Shown here in pieces: positions 33,070 through 41,268 of a DNA stretch of 64,000 bases (position 1 is the stretch's first letter; the number at the start of each line of letters is the position of its first letter). Source of the stretch: CAIWHR01 sp963830485 (lineage in GTDB: Bacteria > Pseudomonadota > Gammaproteobacteria > Burkholderiales > Casimicrobiaceae); NCBI GenBank assembly GCA_963830485.1, contig CAWHNE010000005.1, positions 124,001 through 188,000 of the forward strand, read 5' to 3'. Both the position numbers and the translations under genes were made by a program. The notes beneath the pieces were generated by a model, which did not search any database, was not told the DNA's origin, and saw nothing but the letters and a program-made list of their open reading frames with translations.

Positions 33070-34377
33070 ATGATTCCGATCGACCTTCGCCTCGACGCCG
33101 GCTACGTCGTGCCCGTCGAGCCTCCGGGTACGCTGCGCGACCACTCGCTCATCGTCGACGGTGGCCGGATCGTGGCGCTGATCCCGCAGGTCGAGGCCGA
33201 TCGCGAGTACGCGCCCCGGGAGCGCATCGCGCTCGCGCATCACGTACTGATTCCCGGCCTTGTCAATGCGCACACGCACGCGGCGATGAGCCTGTTTCGC
33301 GGCATCGCCGACGACCTCCCGTTGGCGCGCTGGCTCGAGGACCACATCTGGCCCCGTGAGGCGCGCAGCGTCGCGCCCGCGTTCGTCTACGATGGCGTGC
33401 GCCTCGCCGCGGCGGAGATGCTGAAGGGCGGGATCACCTGCTGCAACGACATGTATTTCTTTCCCGACGCGGCGGCGCGCGGGTACGTCGAGACGGGCCT
33501 TCGCGCGATGCTCGGGCTGCCGGTCCTCGATTTCCCGACGCCGTACGCGGCAGACCCGGACGGCTACCTCCAGACGGGGCTCGCGGTGCGCGACGCGTAC
33601 AAGCACGAGCCGCGGCTCTCGTTCGCGCTCGCACCGCATGCTCCCTACACGGTCAGCGACGCGGCGTTCGAGAAGATCGTCATGTATGCGCGGCAGCTCG
33701 ACCTGCCGATCCAGACCCACCTGGCCGAGACCGCGCACGAGGTCGCCGAGAGCCGCGAGCGGCACGGCGCGACGCCGCTCGCGCGACTGCACCGGCTGGG
33801 CGCGACGGGCCCCGGCTTCATCGCGATCCATGGCGTGCACCTCACCGAAGACGACATCGACCTCCTGGCGACGCACGGCGGGCACGTCGTGCATTGCCCC
33901 GCGTCGAACATGAAGCTCGGCAGTGGCATCGCGCCGGTCACCACACTTGCGGCACGCGGCATCAACGTCGCGCTCGGCACCGACGGCGCCGCGTCGAACA
34001 ACCGGCTCGATCTCTTCGGCGAAATGCGGCTCGCGGCACTGCTCGCGAAGGTGCGCGCCGGCGACGCCGCCGCGTTCCCGGCGGAGGACGCGATCCGCGC
34101 CGCGACGCTCGGCGGGGCGCGCGCGCTCGGGCTCGAGCGCCTGCTGGGCTCGCTCACGCCGGGCAAGGAAGCCGATGCTGTCGCAGTCGACTTTTCGGGC
34201 GTCGACGCGGTTCCCTGCTACGATCCGGTCTCGCATCTCGTCCACGCGGTGGGTCGCGACGCCGTCACCGACGTCTGGATCGGCGGCGCGCGCGTCGTCG
34301 CGAACCGCACGCTCACGACGACCGACGAGGGCGCGATCGCAAGCCGCGCCCGCTACTGGCAGGAACGCCTGCAATGA
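33070..34377 (+). CDS. 5'-methylthioadenosine/S-adenosylhomocysteine deaminase (TRZ/ATZ amidohydrolase)
   Basis: 435 residues; metal-dependent amidohydrolase. Metal ligands are visible: NAHTHAAMSLFRG near residue 67, THLAETAHEV, HGVHLTEDDI, and GTDGAASNNRLDLFGE near residue 310. The THLAET and GTDGAASNN motifs are those of MTA/SAH deaminases rather than atrazine hydrolases. Its neighbour ubiG releases S-adenosylhomocysteine, and the order deaminase-ubiG-HAD phosphatase is also found in pseudomonads. With the MTI phosphorylase at 45520 it would complete deamination-first salvage of MTA. The stop overlaps ubiG (ATGA). Confidence 0.85.
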   Translation: MIPIDLRLDAGYVVPVEPPGTLRDHSLIVDGGRIVALIPQVEADREYAPRERIALAHHVLIPGLVNAHTHAAMSLFRGIADDLPLARWLEDHIWPREARSVAPAFVYDGVRLAAAEMLKGGITCCNDMYFFPDAAARGYVETGLRAMLGLPVLDFPTPYAADPDGYLQTGLAVRDAYKHEPRLSFALAPHAPYTVSDAAFEKIVMYARQLDLPIQTHLAETAHEVAESRERHGATPLARLHRLGATGPGFIAIHGVHLTEDDIDLLATHGGHVVHCPASNMKLGSGIAPVTTLAARGINVALGTDGAASNNRLDLFGEMRLAALLAKVRAGDAAAFPAEDAIRAATLGGARALGLERLLGSLTPGKEADAVAVDFSGVDAVPCYDPVSHLVHAVGRDAVTDVWIGGARVVANRTLTTTDEGAIASRARYWQERLQ

Positions 34378-35117
34378 TCCGCGCATCACCCCCAAGCGCG
34401 CCGCCGCGCGCCAACGTGGACGCCGCCGAGCTCGCGAAGTTCGCCTCGCTCGCCCATCACTGGTGGGATCCGGAGAGCGCGATGTTCGGGCCGCTGCACA
34501 AGATCAATCCGCTGCGCCTCGACTGGCTGGAGCAGGTCGCGGGCGGCGTCGCGGGCAAGCGAATCGTCGACGTCGGCTGCGGCGGCGGCGTCCTGTCGGA
34601 GGCGCTCGCTGCGCGCGGCGCCGCCGTGGTCGGCATCGACTTGGGCGAGAAAGCGCTTGGCGTCGCGAAGCTGCACCAGCTCGAGTCCGGCTCGAGGGTG
34701 GACTACCGGCTCGTGGCTGCCGAGACGCTCGCGGCCGAGTCGCCCGCGGCCTTTGACGTCGTCGCATGCATGGAGCTCCTCGAGCACGTGCCGGATCCGG
34801 CTGCGATCGTGGCCGCGTGCGGTGCGCTGGTGAAGCCCGGCGGCTTGGTCGCGATCTCGACGATCAACCGCACGCCCAGGGCTTACGCGTTGGCCGTCAT
34901 CGGCGCCGAGTACGTCCTGCGGCTTCTGCCCCGCGGCACGCACGATTACGCGAAGTTCCTGCAGCCCGCCGAGATCGCGCGGTTCGCACGGCACGCAGGG
35001 CTCGCCGCAGACGCGATCACGGGCCTCGCCTACAACCCGCTCACGAAGACCTTCCGGCTCGTGCCGGACACCGGCGTCAACTACCTGATGGCCTTCCGCC
35101 GCCCAGCCGATGCTTGA
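34374..35117 (+). CDS. ubiG: 3-demethylubiquinol / polyprenyl-6-hydroxyphenol O-methyltransferase
   Basis: 247 residues; SAM-dependent methyltransferase acting twice in ubiquinone synthesis. SAM motif I VDVGCGGGVLSEALA near residue 65, post-motif CMELLEHVPDPAAIVAAC, and the UbiG signatures FASLAHHWWDPESAMFGPLH, STINRTPRAYALAVIGAEYVL and RGTHDYAKFLQPAEI. Translationally coupled to the deaminase upstream and overlapping the phosphatase downstream by 8 bases. Confidence 0.95.
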   Translation: MIRASPPSAPPRANVDAAELAKFASLAHHWWDPESAMFGPLHKINPLRLDWLEQVAGGVAGKRIVDVGCGGGVLSEALAARGAAVVGIDLGEKALGVAKLHQLESGSRVDYRLVAAETLAAESPAAFDVVACMELLEHVPDPAAIVAACGALVKPGGLVAISTINRTPRAYALAVIGAEYVLRLLPRGTHDYAKFLQPAEIARFARHAGLAADAITGLAYNPLTKTFRLVPDTGVNYLMAFRRPADA

Positions 35118-35796
35118 CGGGCCGAGCGGGCCGCGCGTGTTGCCGGTCGACGCGGTGCTGTTCGACCTCGACGGCACGCTGGCCGATACGGCGCCGGACT
35201 TGGGCGCTGCGCTCAATCGCGTCCGCACCGATCGCGGCCTCCCGCCCGTGCCGCTCCTGCAGCTTCGCCCGCACGCATCGCACGGCGCGCGCGGCCTCCT
35301 GGGCGCCGGCATGTCGGTGGCGCCGGGCGATCCGGATTACGAGACGCTGCGCGAAGCGTTCCTTACGCACTATGCGGCGGCGCTGTGCGTCGCGAGCGCG
35401 CTCTTCGCGGAGATCGACACCGTGCTCGCCTCGCTCGACGCGCGCGCGCTCCCCTGGGGCATCGTCACCAACAAGGCGATGCGGTTCACCGCGCCTCTGC
35501 TTGACGCGCTGCAGCTCGCCGCGCGCGCAGGCACCGTGGTCTGCGGCGACACGACGCCCTTCGCCAAGCCGCATCCCGCGCCGCTCGCATTCGCCGCCGA
35601 GCAGCTCGGCGTCGCGGCGTCGCGCTGCGTCTACGTGGGCGATGCACGCCGCGACGTCGAGGCGGGCCGGGCGGCTGGAATGCGGACGCTCGTCGCGAGC
35701 TGGGGCTACATCGCGCCCGAAGAGGCGCCCACGACGTGGCCCGCGGACGGCATGCTCGAGACACCGGCCGCGCTGCTCGACTGGCTGCCGGCTTAG
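35110..35796 (+). CDS. gph: HAD-family phosphatase (phosphoglycolate phosphatase / MupP-like)
   Basis: 228 residues; haloacid-dehalogenase fold subfamily IA. Motif I LFDLDGTLADT at residue 17, motif II IVTNK, and motif III YVGDARRDVEAGRAAGM near residue 178. Genes in this position after ubiG are usually called phosphoglycolate phosphatase, but the Pseudomonas counterpart is MupP, an N-acetylmuramate 6-phosphate phosphatase of peptidoglycan recycling. Sequence alone cannot choose between the two. It ends 4 bases from the convergent GspC-like gene. Confidence 0.85.
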   Translation: MLDGPSGPRVLPVDAVLFDLDGTLADTAPDLGAALNRVRTDRGLPPVPLLQLRPHASHGARGLLGAGMSVAPGDPDYETLREAFLTHYAAALCVASALFAEIDTVLASLDARALPWGIVTNKAMRFTAPLLDALQLAARAGTVVCGDTTPFAKPHPAPLAFAAEQLGVAASRCVYVGDARRDVEAGRAAGMRTLVASWGYIAPEEAPTTWPADGMLETPAALLDWLPA

Positions 35797-35800
35797 GCTC

Positions 35801-36673
35801 CTAGCCGGGACAGGCACCCGCGTTGACGAACAGCCACTCGGCAGGCTTGCCGTCGCGCGTGCCCGCGACGCGGACGGCTTGATTCGCGACGAGCGGCTTC
35901 ACGAGCGCGAGCAGCACGTCGTCGACGCTCGCGAGCGCGATGCCGTTGGCCTGCGTCATCCGATCGCCTGCGCGCATGCCGAGCATCGCCGAGAATCCGC
36001 TGTCGTCGCGTATTGCGAGACCTCCGCTGCTCGCGACCAGCAGCGCTTTCCAGCTGTCCGGCTGCGATGCGATGCCGGTCAAGAGCTCCGCGTTCACGCG
36101 ATAGACGGGCCCCTGGTAGCCGGCAGGGGCCGCGCACGCGGCGCGCGGCGCCGTCGCGCGCCCTCGGTCGGGCGCTGTGGCGGGCGCGCTCGCCGCCGGG
36201 GGAACGCGCAATGCGATGTCGCGCATTTCGCCGTGATCGCTCAGGCGCACGCCGTCGCGATAGACGGCCTCGAGCCGCACGTCCTTCCCCACGTCTTGTC
36301 CGGAACGCACAAGCACCGGGCCGCGATCCGGCAGGCGGAAGAGCGCGTAGCCCGCGCCGTCGCGCTCGGCGAACACGCCGAGGAGCCGCGTGTCGCCCGC
36401 GAGGGTCGTCGCCTTGGCCGGTGCCGGCCCCGGCGGCGCGCCCACGCGACCGAAGACCGGCGCCGAAGCGATCGTCGGCGCCCAGCGCTCGGGCGGTTCC
36501 AGCGGTGGCAGCGGCAGCGCCGCGGGTCCGAAGATGCGCCAGCCCCAATGCGCGAGCACCAGTGCGAGCGCGGCACCGGCCGCGGCCGTCGCGAGCCACG
36601 CGGCCGCGCGCCAGGGCCACGGCAGCGATCCCGTTCGCGTTTCCATCGAGGGGGGGCGTTGGCGCAGGGCCAT
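35801..36673 (-). CDS. GspC-like inner membrane protein with PDZ domain
   Basis: About 290 residues from ATG 36673 (an ATG at 36646 is a second choice; neither has a strong ribosome site). A single membrane helix (about residues 20-40, WRAAAWLATAAAGAALALVL) is followed by a periplasmic homology region (APVFGRVG ... LLGVFAERDGAGYALFRL) like that of type II secretion GspC. A C-terminal PDZ domain (about 205-285) contains RDDSGFSAMLGMRAGDRMTQANGIAL. Other gsp genes are absent here, so its partners must be elsewhere or it has another envelope role. It is divergent from dapC. Confidence 0.75.
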   Translation of the reverse strand: MALRQRPPSMETRTGSLPWPWRAAAWLATAAAGAALALVLAHWGWRIFGPAALPLPPLEPPERWAPTIASAPVFGRVGAPPGPAPAKATTLAGDTRLLGVFAERDGAGYALFRLPDRGPVLVRSGQDVGKDVRLEAVYRDGVRLSDHGEMRDIALRVPPAASAPATAPDRGRATAPRAACAAPAGYQGPVYRVNAELLTGIASQPDSWKALLVASSGGLAIRDDSGFSAMLGMRAGDRMTQANGIALASVDDVLLALVKPLVANQAVRVAGTRDGKPAEWLFVNAGACPG

Positions 36674-36715
36674 GGCGGATCCGGGTGAGCTCGAAAAGCG
36701 GCGCGGGCGGTTCGC

Positions 36716-36721
36716 TATAAT
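36716..36721 (+). promoter_or_regulatory. -10 hexamer TATAAT upstream of dapC
   Basis: A perfect TATAAT stands 62 bases before the preferred dapC start. The matching -35 is weak (TCGAAA, 19 bases upstream). It lies just inside the start of the divergent GspC-like gene. Confidence 0.5.
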
Positions 36722-36777
36722 GCGCAAGGCGCGCTGCCTTTGCATTCGTGCGGCGTTCCCCTCCCCCTCGCGCGCTC

Positions 36778-37971
36778 TTGAACCCCCGTCTCTCGCGGCT
36801 GTCACCGTACCCGTTCGAGCGACTGCGGCAGCTGTTCGCGGGCGTCACGCCGAATCCCGCACGCCCGCCGATCTCGATGTCGATCGGCGAGCCGAAGCAT
36901 CCGACGCCAAAACTCGTGGTGGACGCGATGGCGGCCGCCGGTTCCGGCCTCGCGAATTATCCCACGACGGTGGGCGCGCCGGCGCTGCGCGAGGCGATCG
37001 CCGGCTGGCTCGTGCGGCGACACGCGCTGCCGCAACTCGATCCGGCGACGCAGGTGCTGCCGGTGCTCGGCAGCCGCGAGGCACTGTTCGCGTTCGCGCA
37101 GACGGTCGTCGACGCGAGCCGCATCGGCGCGACGGTCGTGATGCCGAATCCGTTCTACCAGATCTACGAGGGCGCGACACTGCTCGCGGGCGCGACGCCC
37201 TATTGCGTCAACGCGCGCGGCGCGGACCGTGGCTTCGCTCCCGCGTGGGATGACGTTCCCGCGGCAGTGTGGGCGCGCACGCAGCTCGTGTACGTGTGTT
37301 CGCCCGACAACCCGACCGGTCGCGTGACCACCGCGGACGAGTGGCGCTTCCTGTTCGAGCTCTCCGACCGCCATGGCTTCGTCATCGCGGCCGACGAGTG
37401 CTACTCGGAGGTCTACTGCGACGAGGCGAAACCGCCTGTCGGCGCCCTCGCCGTGGCGCACCAATCGGGGCGCGCCGGCTTTCCCCGGCTCGTCTCCTTC
37501 GGCAGCCTGTCCAAGCGCTCGAACGCCCCCGGGCTTCGCTCGGGTTATGTCGCCGGGGACGCCGCGCTCGTCAAGGCATTCCTGCTCTATCGGACCTACC
37601 ACGGCTCCGCGATGTCGCCCGCGGTCGCCGCGGCGAGCATCGCCGCCTGGAACGACGAGGCGCACGTCCGTGAGAACCGCGCCGCGTACGCCGCGAAGTT
37701 CGCCGTGCTGCAGCCGCGCCTCGCCACGGCGCTGCCATGCGTCATGCCCGAGGCGGCGTTCTACCTCTGGGCGGCGACGCCCGGAGACGATGCCGAGTTC
37801 GCGCGGCGGCTCTACGCGGAGCAGGCGGTGACCGTGCTGCCCGGGAGCTACCTCGCGCGGGAAGCGCACGGGACCAATCCGGGGCGGGGCCGGGTCCGGA
37901 TCGCGCTGGTCGCGCCGCTCACCGAGTGCGCCGACGGCGTCGACCGGATCCTGGCGCTCGCGGGCGACTGA
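36778..37971 (+). CDS. dapC: succinyldiaminopimelate transaminase
   Basis: About 397 residues; PLP aminotransferase of the succinylase branch of lysine/diaminopimelate synthesis. Signatures: MSIGEPKHPTPKLVVDAM, NYPTTVGAPALREAIAGWL, VCSPDNPTGRV, DECYSEVYCDE and the PLP-lysine SFGSLSKRSNAPGLRSGYVAG. I choose TTG 36778 because homologs begin NPRLxxLxPYPFERLR; GTG 36748 in frame is possible. It forms a scattered dap set with dapD (40412) and dapE (47681). In relatives dapC and dapD are often adjacent; here a two-component system lies between. Confidence 0.9.
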   Translation: MNPRLSRLSPYPFERLRQLFAGVTPNPARPPISMSIGEPKHPTPKLVVDAMAAAGSGLANYPTTVGAPALREAIAGWLVRRHALPQLDPATQVLPVLGSREALFAFAQTVVDASRIGATVVMPNPFYQIYEGATLLAGATPYCVNARGADRGFAPAWDDVPAAVWARTQLVYVCSPDNPTGRVTTADEWRFLFELSDRHGFVIAADECYSEVYCDEAKPPVGALAVAHQSGRAGFPRLVSFGSLSKRSNAPGLRSGYVAGDAALVKAFLLYRTYHGSAMSPAVAAASIAAWNDEAHVRENRAAYAAKFAVLQPRLATALPCVMPEAAFYLWAATPGDDAEFARRLYAEQAVTVLPGSYLAREAHGTNPGRGRVRIALVAPLTECADGVDRILALAGD

Positions 37972-38027
37972 GCAAAGCGCGCGAGGCGTAGCCGAGCGGA
38001 GGCCCGAAGGGCGCGTCGCCGAGCGAT

Positions 38028-38061
38028 GGAGGTCGGCCGTTGGTCCGGCGGCCGAACCTCC
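38028..38061 (+). terminator. GC-rich hairpin downstream of dapC
   Basis: GGAGGTCGGCCG (38028-38039) pairs with CGGCCGAACCTCC (38049-38061) around a 9-base loop, with one bulge. There is no T tract, so it may be a Rho-dependent or attenuating structure rather than a classic terminator. The rest of the 207-base gap up to 38179 holds only GC-rich sequence. Confidence 0.4.
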
Positions 38062-38178
38062 CCTGCGGGCGAAGGGGCCGAGGCGTGAGGTTCCCGCGCC
38101 GGGCGCCCCCGCGGGCGCTTCGTCGTCTCCCGGGACGCTTCGTCGCGACCGCGCCGGCCTTCCCTCATCCGCCCTAAT

Positions 38179-39276
38179 ATGCGGCTCATGGCGACTCTCG
38201 CGCTGCCCGCGGACCGCGGCTGGCTTGCCGCGCTCAAGGCGGGCTTTCACGCCTCGTGGCTCACGATCCTGCTAATCGTGGGGATCAACACGGGGTTCGC
38301 GGCGATCATGTCGATCGAGGACCCGCGGCCGTTCTGGCATCCACTCGTGAGCACCCAGTGCTTCGGCCTCGCGATCGCCTACGCGGTGAACGTCGCGTCG
38401 CCTTGGGAGAAGCCGCGGCCAATCTGGCGGCTGTGCGCGGCGGTGGCCATCGGCACGATCGCGGGCTACGCGCTCGTGGTCGCGATCAAGGGCTACCTCT
38501 TGGGCATCACGGGCTACACGCCCAGCGAGCTCGTCTCCGATTCGCACAAGTTCCAGTGGACGCTGCTCTCGGGCTTCTCCAACGGCCTGTTCGTGAGCCT
38601 CTTCTTCTTGCTCAAGTTCCGCGAGACGCGGGCCGCGGCGGCACTGCACCGCGCCGAAGCCGAGCGGCACCGGCTCGCCGGCCTCGCGCTCGAATCCGAG
38701 CTGAAGCTGATGCAGGCGCAGGTCGAGCCGCATTTCCTGTTCAACACGCTAGCCTCCGTCCAATACCTGACCGAGACCGATCCGCCGCAGGCGACGGCGC
38801 TCCTGGGCCACTTGCTCGCCTATCTGCGCGCCGCGCTGCCTCAGCTCCGCAGCGCGAGCACGACGCTCGGGCAGGAGATCGCGCTCACCGAAGCGTACCT
38901 GCAGATCCTCAAGACTCGGATGGGCGCGCGCCTCGAGTTCGCGATCGACGTCGCCGACGAGCTGCGAACGCAGCCGTTCCCGCCGGGTCTCCTGATCTCG
39001 ATCGTCGAGAACGCGATCACGCACGGGCTCGAGCCCAGCGCCGAGGGCGGGAGCGTCCGGATCGACGCGCGCCGCAACGACGGGCGGCTCGTCGTCGCCG
39101 TCACCGACACGGGCGTCGGCCTCAACGCCACCGGTCGACCCGGCCAGGGCGTCGGCCTCGCGAACGTGCGCGACCGCATCGCCGCGCTCTTCGGCGCGAA
39201 GGGACGATTCACGCTCGCCGAGTCGCCGCCGCACGGGGCGCGCGCGGCGATCGAGATTCCACTGGCCGGGGCTTAG
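38179..39276 (+). CDS. sensor histidine kinase, LytS/AlgZ type
   Basis: 365 residues. Four membrane helices occupy about residues 20-150; no separate periplasmic sensor domain is seen. The His_kinase domain begins near residue 170 with the phosphoacceptor block QAQVEPHFLFNTLASVQYL. The ATPase region follows with N-box IVENAITHGLEP, G1 DTGVGL, and GQGVGLANVRDRI. It would phosphorylate the LytTR regulator next door at 39548. Its stop codon TAG overlaps the first base of a 267-bp inverted-repeat element that separates it from that partner. Confidence 0.9.
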   Translation: MRLMATLALPADRGWLAALKAGFHASWLTILLIVGINTGFAAIMSIEDPRPFWHPLVSTQCFGLAIAYAVNVASPWEKPRPIWRLCAAVAIGTIAGYALVVAIKGYLLGITGYTPSELVSDSHKFQWTLLSGFSNGLFVSLFFLLKFRETRAAAALHRAEAERHRLAGLALESELKLMQAQVEPHFLFNTLASVQYLTETDPPQATALLGHLLAYLRAALPQLRSASTTLGQEIALTEAYLQILKTRMGARLEFAIDVADELRTQPFPPGLLISIVENAITHGLEPSAEGGSVRIDARRNDGRLVVAVTDTGVGLNATGRPGQGVGLANVRDRIAALFGAKGRFTLAESPPHGARAAIEIPLAGA

Positions 39277-39542
39277 GGCCTGTTCACGCTATGCGCGCAA
39301 ACGCGAACGGATGGCCTAGGCCGCCAATCAAGGCGGACGACGAAGCGAAGACCGGGTGTCATCGCGAGGAGGATAACGCCGAGGGGCGGCCCAGGGCGCC
39401 CGTTCCCTTCGGGTTGCTGCCGAAAACGCCCATCGCTGCGTTGCAAAGTCTCGCCGGGTTCACGACCCGCCTTCGCCTTCGCGCCTTGCGCTGGGGGTTT
39501 TCGGCCGTGCAACGCGTTCGTGTGCATAGCGTGAACAGGCCC
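39276..39542. mobile_element. 267-bp MITE-like element with terminal inverted repeats, copy 2
   Basis: Ends are perfect inverted repeats: GGGCCTGTTCACGCTATGC on the left and GCATAGCGTGAACAGGCCC on the right. Both sides are flanked by TA (39274-39275 and 39543-39544), consistent with a TA target duplication as made by IS630/Tc1-mariner-type transposition. It is the same length as, and in opposite orientation to, the copy at 20804. A reading frame spans it (39291-39545, 84 codons), ending in the right repeat. No transposase is present. Confidence 0.8.
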
Positions 39543-39547
39543 TAGCC

Positions 39548-40291
39548 GTGCCGACGGCGCTGATCGCCGAGGACGAGCCGCTCCTGCTCGCGCAATTGAA
39601 GGCGCGGCTCGCCGCCGCGTGGCCCGAACTCGAAATCGTCGCCGAGGCGGGAAACGGCGACGAGGCGCTCGCGCGCGCGGCCGAGTGCCGCCCGGACATC
39701 GCGTTCCTCGACATCCGGATGCCGGTGCGTTCCGGGCTCGAGGTAGCGCGCGAGATCGGACCGGGCTGCCACATCGTGTTTGTCACCGCGTACGACGAAT
39801 ACGCGGTCGCGGCGTTCGACGAAGGCGCGGTCGACTACGTTCTGAAGCCGCCCACCCCCGAGCGCATTGCGAAGGTGGTCGCGCGGCTGAAGGCACGCTT
39901 GGCGGCGGCACCACTCGACCTCTCGGCGCTGCTCGCTAAGCTCGCACCGCGCAATGGCGCCGCTGCGCCGCTCAAGTGGATTCGCGCCTCCCTCGGCGCG
40001 TCGATGCGGATGATCGCCGTCGACGACGTCGTCTACTTCCAGGCCGGCGACAAGTACACGAAAGTCATCACCACCGACGGCGAAGCGCTGATCAGGAAGC
40101 CGATCAAGGACCTCTACGACGAGCTCGATGCCGAGACCTTCTGGCAGATCCACCGCGGCACGATCGTGAACCTCCGCGCAATCGAGCGTGTCGACCGCGA
40201 CTGGCGCGGCGAACCCGTGATCGTGCTGCGCGACCGCGACGAGAAGCTCGCCGTGAGCCGCACGTTCGCGCACCGCTTCAAGTCGATGTAG
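39548..40291 (+). CDS. LytTR-family response regulator
   Basis: 247 residues. An N-terminal receiver domain (about 1-120) has the acidic pair ALIAEDEP, phosphoacceptor Asp in IAFLDIRMPVRSG, Thr in VFVTAYDEYAV and Lys in YVLKPP. A C-terminal LytTR DNA-binding domain (about 145-245) has VVYFQAGDKYTKVITTDGE and FWQIHRGTIVNLRAIERV. Start GTG 39548 lies only 5 bases beyond the end of the inverted-repeat element, so its translation-initiation region is supplied by that element. Partner kinase is at 38179. Confidence 0.9.
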   Translation: MPTALIAEDEPLLLAQLKARLAAAWPELEIVAEAGNGDEALARAAECRPDIAFLDIRMPVRSGLEVAREIGPGCHIVFVTAYDEYAVAAFDEGAVDYVLKPPTPERIAKVVARLKARLAAAPLDLSALLAKLAPRNGAAAPLKWIRASLGASMRMIAVDDVVYFQAGDKYTKVITTDGEALIRKPIKDLYDELDAETFWQIHRGTIVNLRAIERVDRDWRGEPVIVLRDRDEKLAVSRTFAHRFKSM

Positions 40292-40411
40292 CTGCGCCGC
40301 GGGGTTGCCGGAGACGACCCCCGCTCCATCTCGAGTGAGCCGCCGTCCGCGCGGGCCCCGCGCGGCACGGTAGAATTCGCCTTTTGCTTGGGCTCCGTCC
40401 CTCTGCGTGAC

Positions 40412-41251
40412 ATGCACGACCTGCAGCGAACCATCGACGAGGCGTGGGAAACCCGCGCGACGCTGTCCGCGGGCGCCGCGCCGGCGCGTCTGCGCGAGGC
40501 GGTTTCGCATGTCATCGCCGAACTCGATGCCGGCCGCGTACGCGTCGCGGAAAAAGCGAACGGAACGTGGACCGTCCGCCAATGGGTCAAGAAAGCCGTG
40601 CTCCTGTCGTTCCGGCTCGCCGACAACGTGCCGATGCGTGTAGGCGGCGACGGCGGCCGCGCCGCGCCGTTCGCCTTCTACGACAAGGTCCCGACCAAGT
40701 TCGCCGCCTTTGCCGACGCGGACTTCGCCGCGGCGGGCGTCCGCGTCGTGCCACCGGCCGTCGCGCGCCGCGGCGCGTACGTCGCCAGCAACGTGGTGCT
40801 GATGCCGTCGTTCGTCAACATCGGTGCGTACGTCGACGAAGGCACGATGGTCGACACGTGGGCGACCGTCGGCTCCTGCGCGCAGATCGGCCGCAACGTC
40901 CACCTGTCGGGCGGGGTCGGCATCGGTGGCGTGCTGGAGCCGCTGCAGGCGAACCCGACGATCATCGAGGACAACTGCTTCATCGGCGCGCGCTCCGAGG
41001 TGGTCGAGGGTGTGATCGTCGAGGAAAACTCCGTGCTGGGGATGGGGGTGTTCATCGGCCAGAGCACGAAGATCTACGACCGCGCGACCGGCGCCGTGAC
41101 CTATGGCCGCGTACCGACCGGCTCCGTCGTCGTCGCCGGCAGTCTGCCTTCCGGAACGGGCGACTGCCAGCTCTACTGCGCCGTTATCGTCAAGCGCGTC
41201 GACGCGAAGACGCGCTCGAAGACGAGCATCAACGAGCTGCTCCGCGCGTGA
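40412..41251 (+). CDS. dapD: 2,3,4,5-tetrahydropyridine-2,6-dicarboxylate N-succinyltransferase
   Basis: 279 residues; transfers succinyl from succinyl-CoA in diaminopimelate synthesis. N-terminal helical domain (MHDLQRTIDEAWETRATLS) followed by left-handed beta-helix hexapeptides from about residue 105 (GAYVASNVVLMPSFVNIGAYVD) and the conserved GGVLEPLQANPTIIEDNCFIGAR. ATG 40412 matches the family start. The downstream map gene follows 17 bases later, possibly coupled. Confidence 0.95.
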   Translation: MHDLQRTIDEAWETRATLSAGAAPARLREAVSHVIAELDAGRVRVAEKANGTWTVRQWVKKAVLLSFRLADNVPMRVGGDGGRAAPFAFYDKVPTKFAAFADADFAAAGVRVVPPAVARRGAYVASNVVLMPSFVNIGAYVDEGTMVDTWATVGSCAQIGRNVHLSGGVGIGGVLEPLQANPTIIEDNCFIGARSEVVEGVIVEENSVLGMGVFIGQSTKIYDRATGAVTYGRVPTGSVVVAGSLPSGTGDCQLYCAVIVKRVDAKTRSKTSINELLRA

Positions 41252-41268
41252 AGGCGATCGAGCGTCCC

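Noticed and set aside
37972..38178. Another copy of the dispersed repeats downstream of dapC
   Set aside because: GC-rich and hairpin-forming, but shares no long block with the repeats at 3964, 21421 or 44675.
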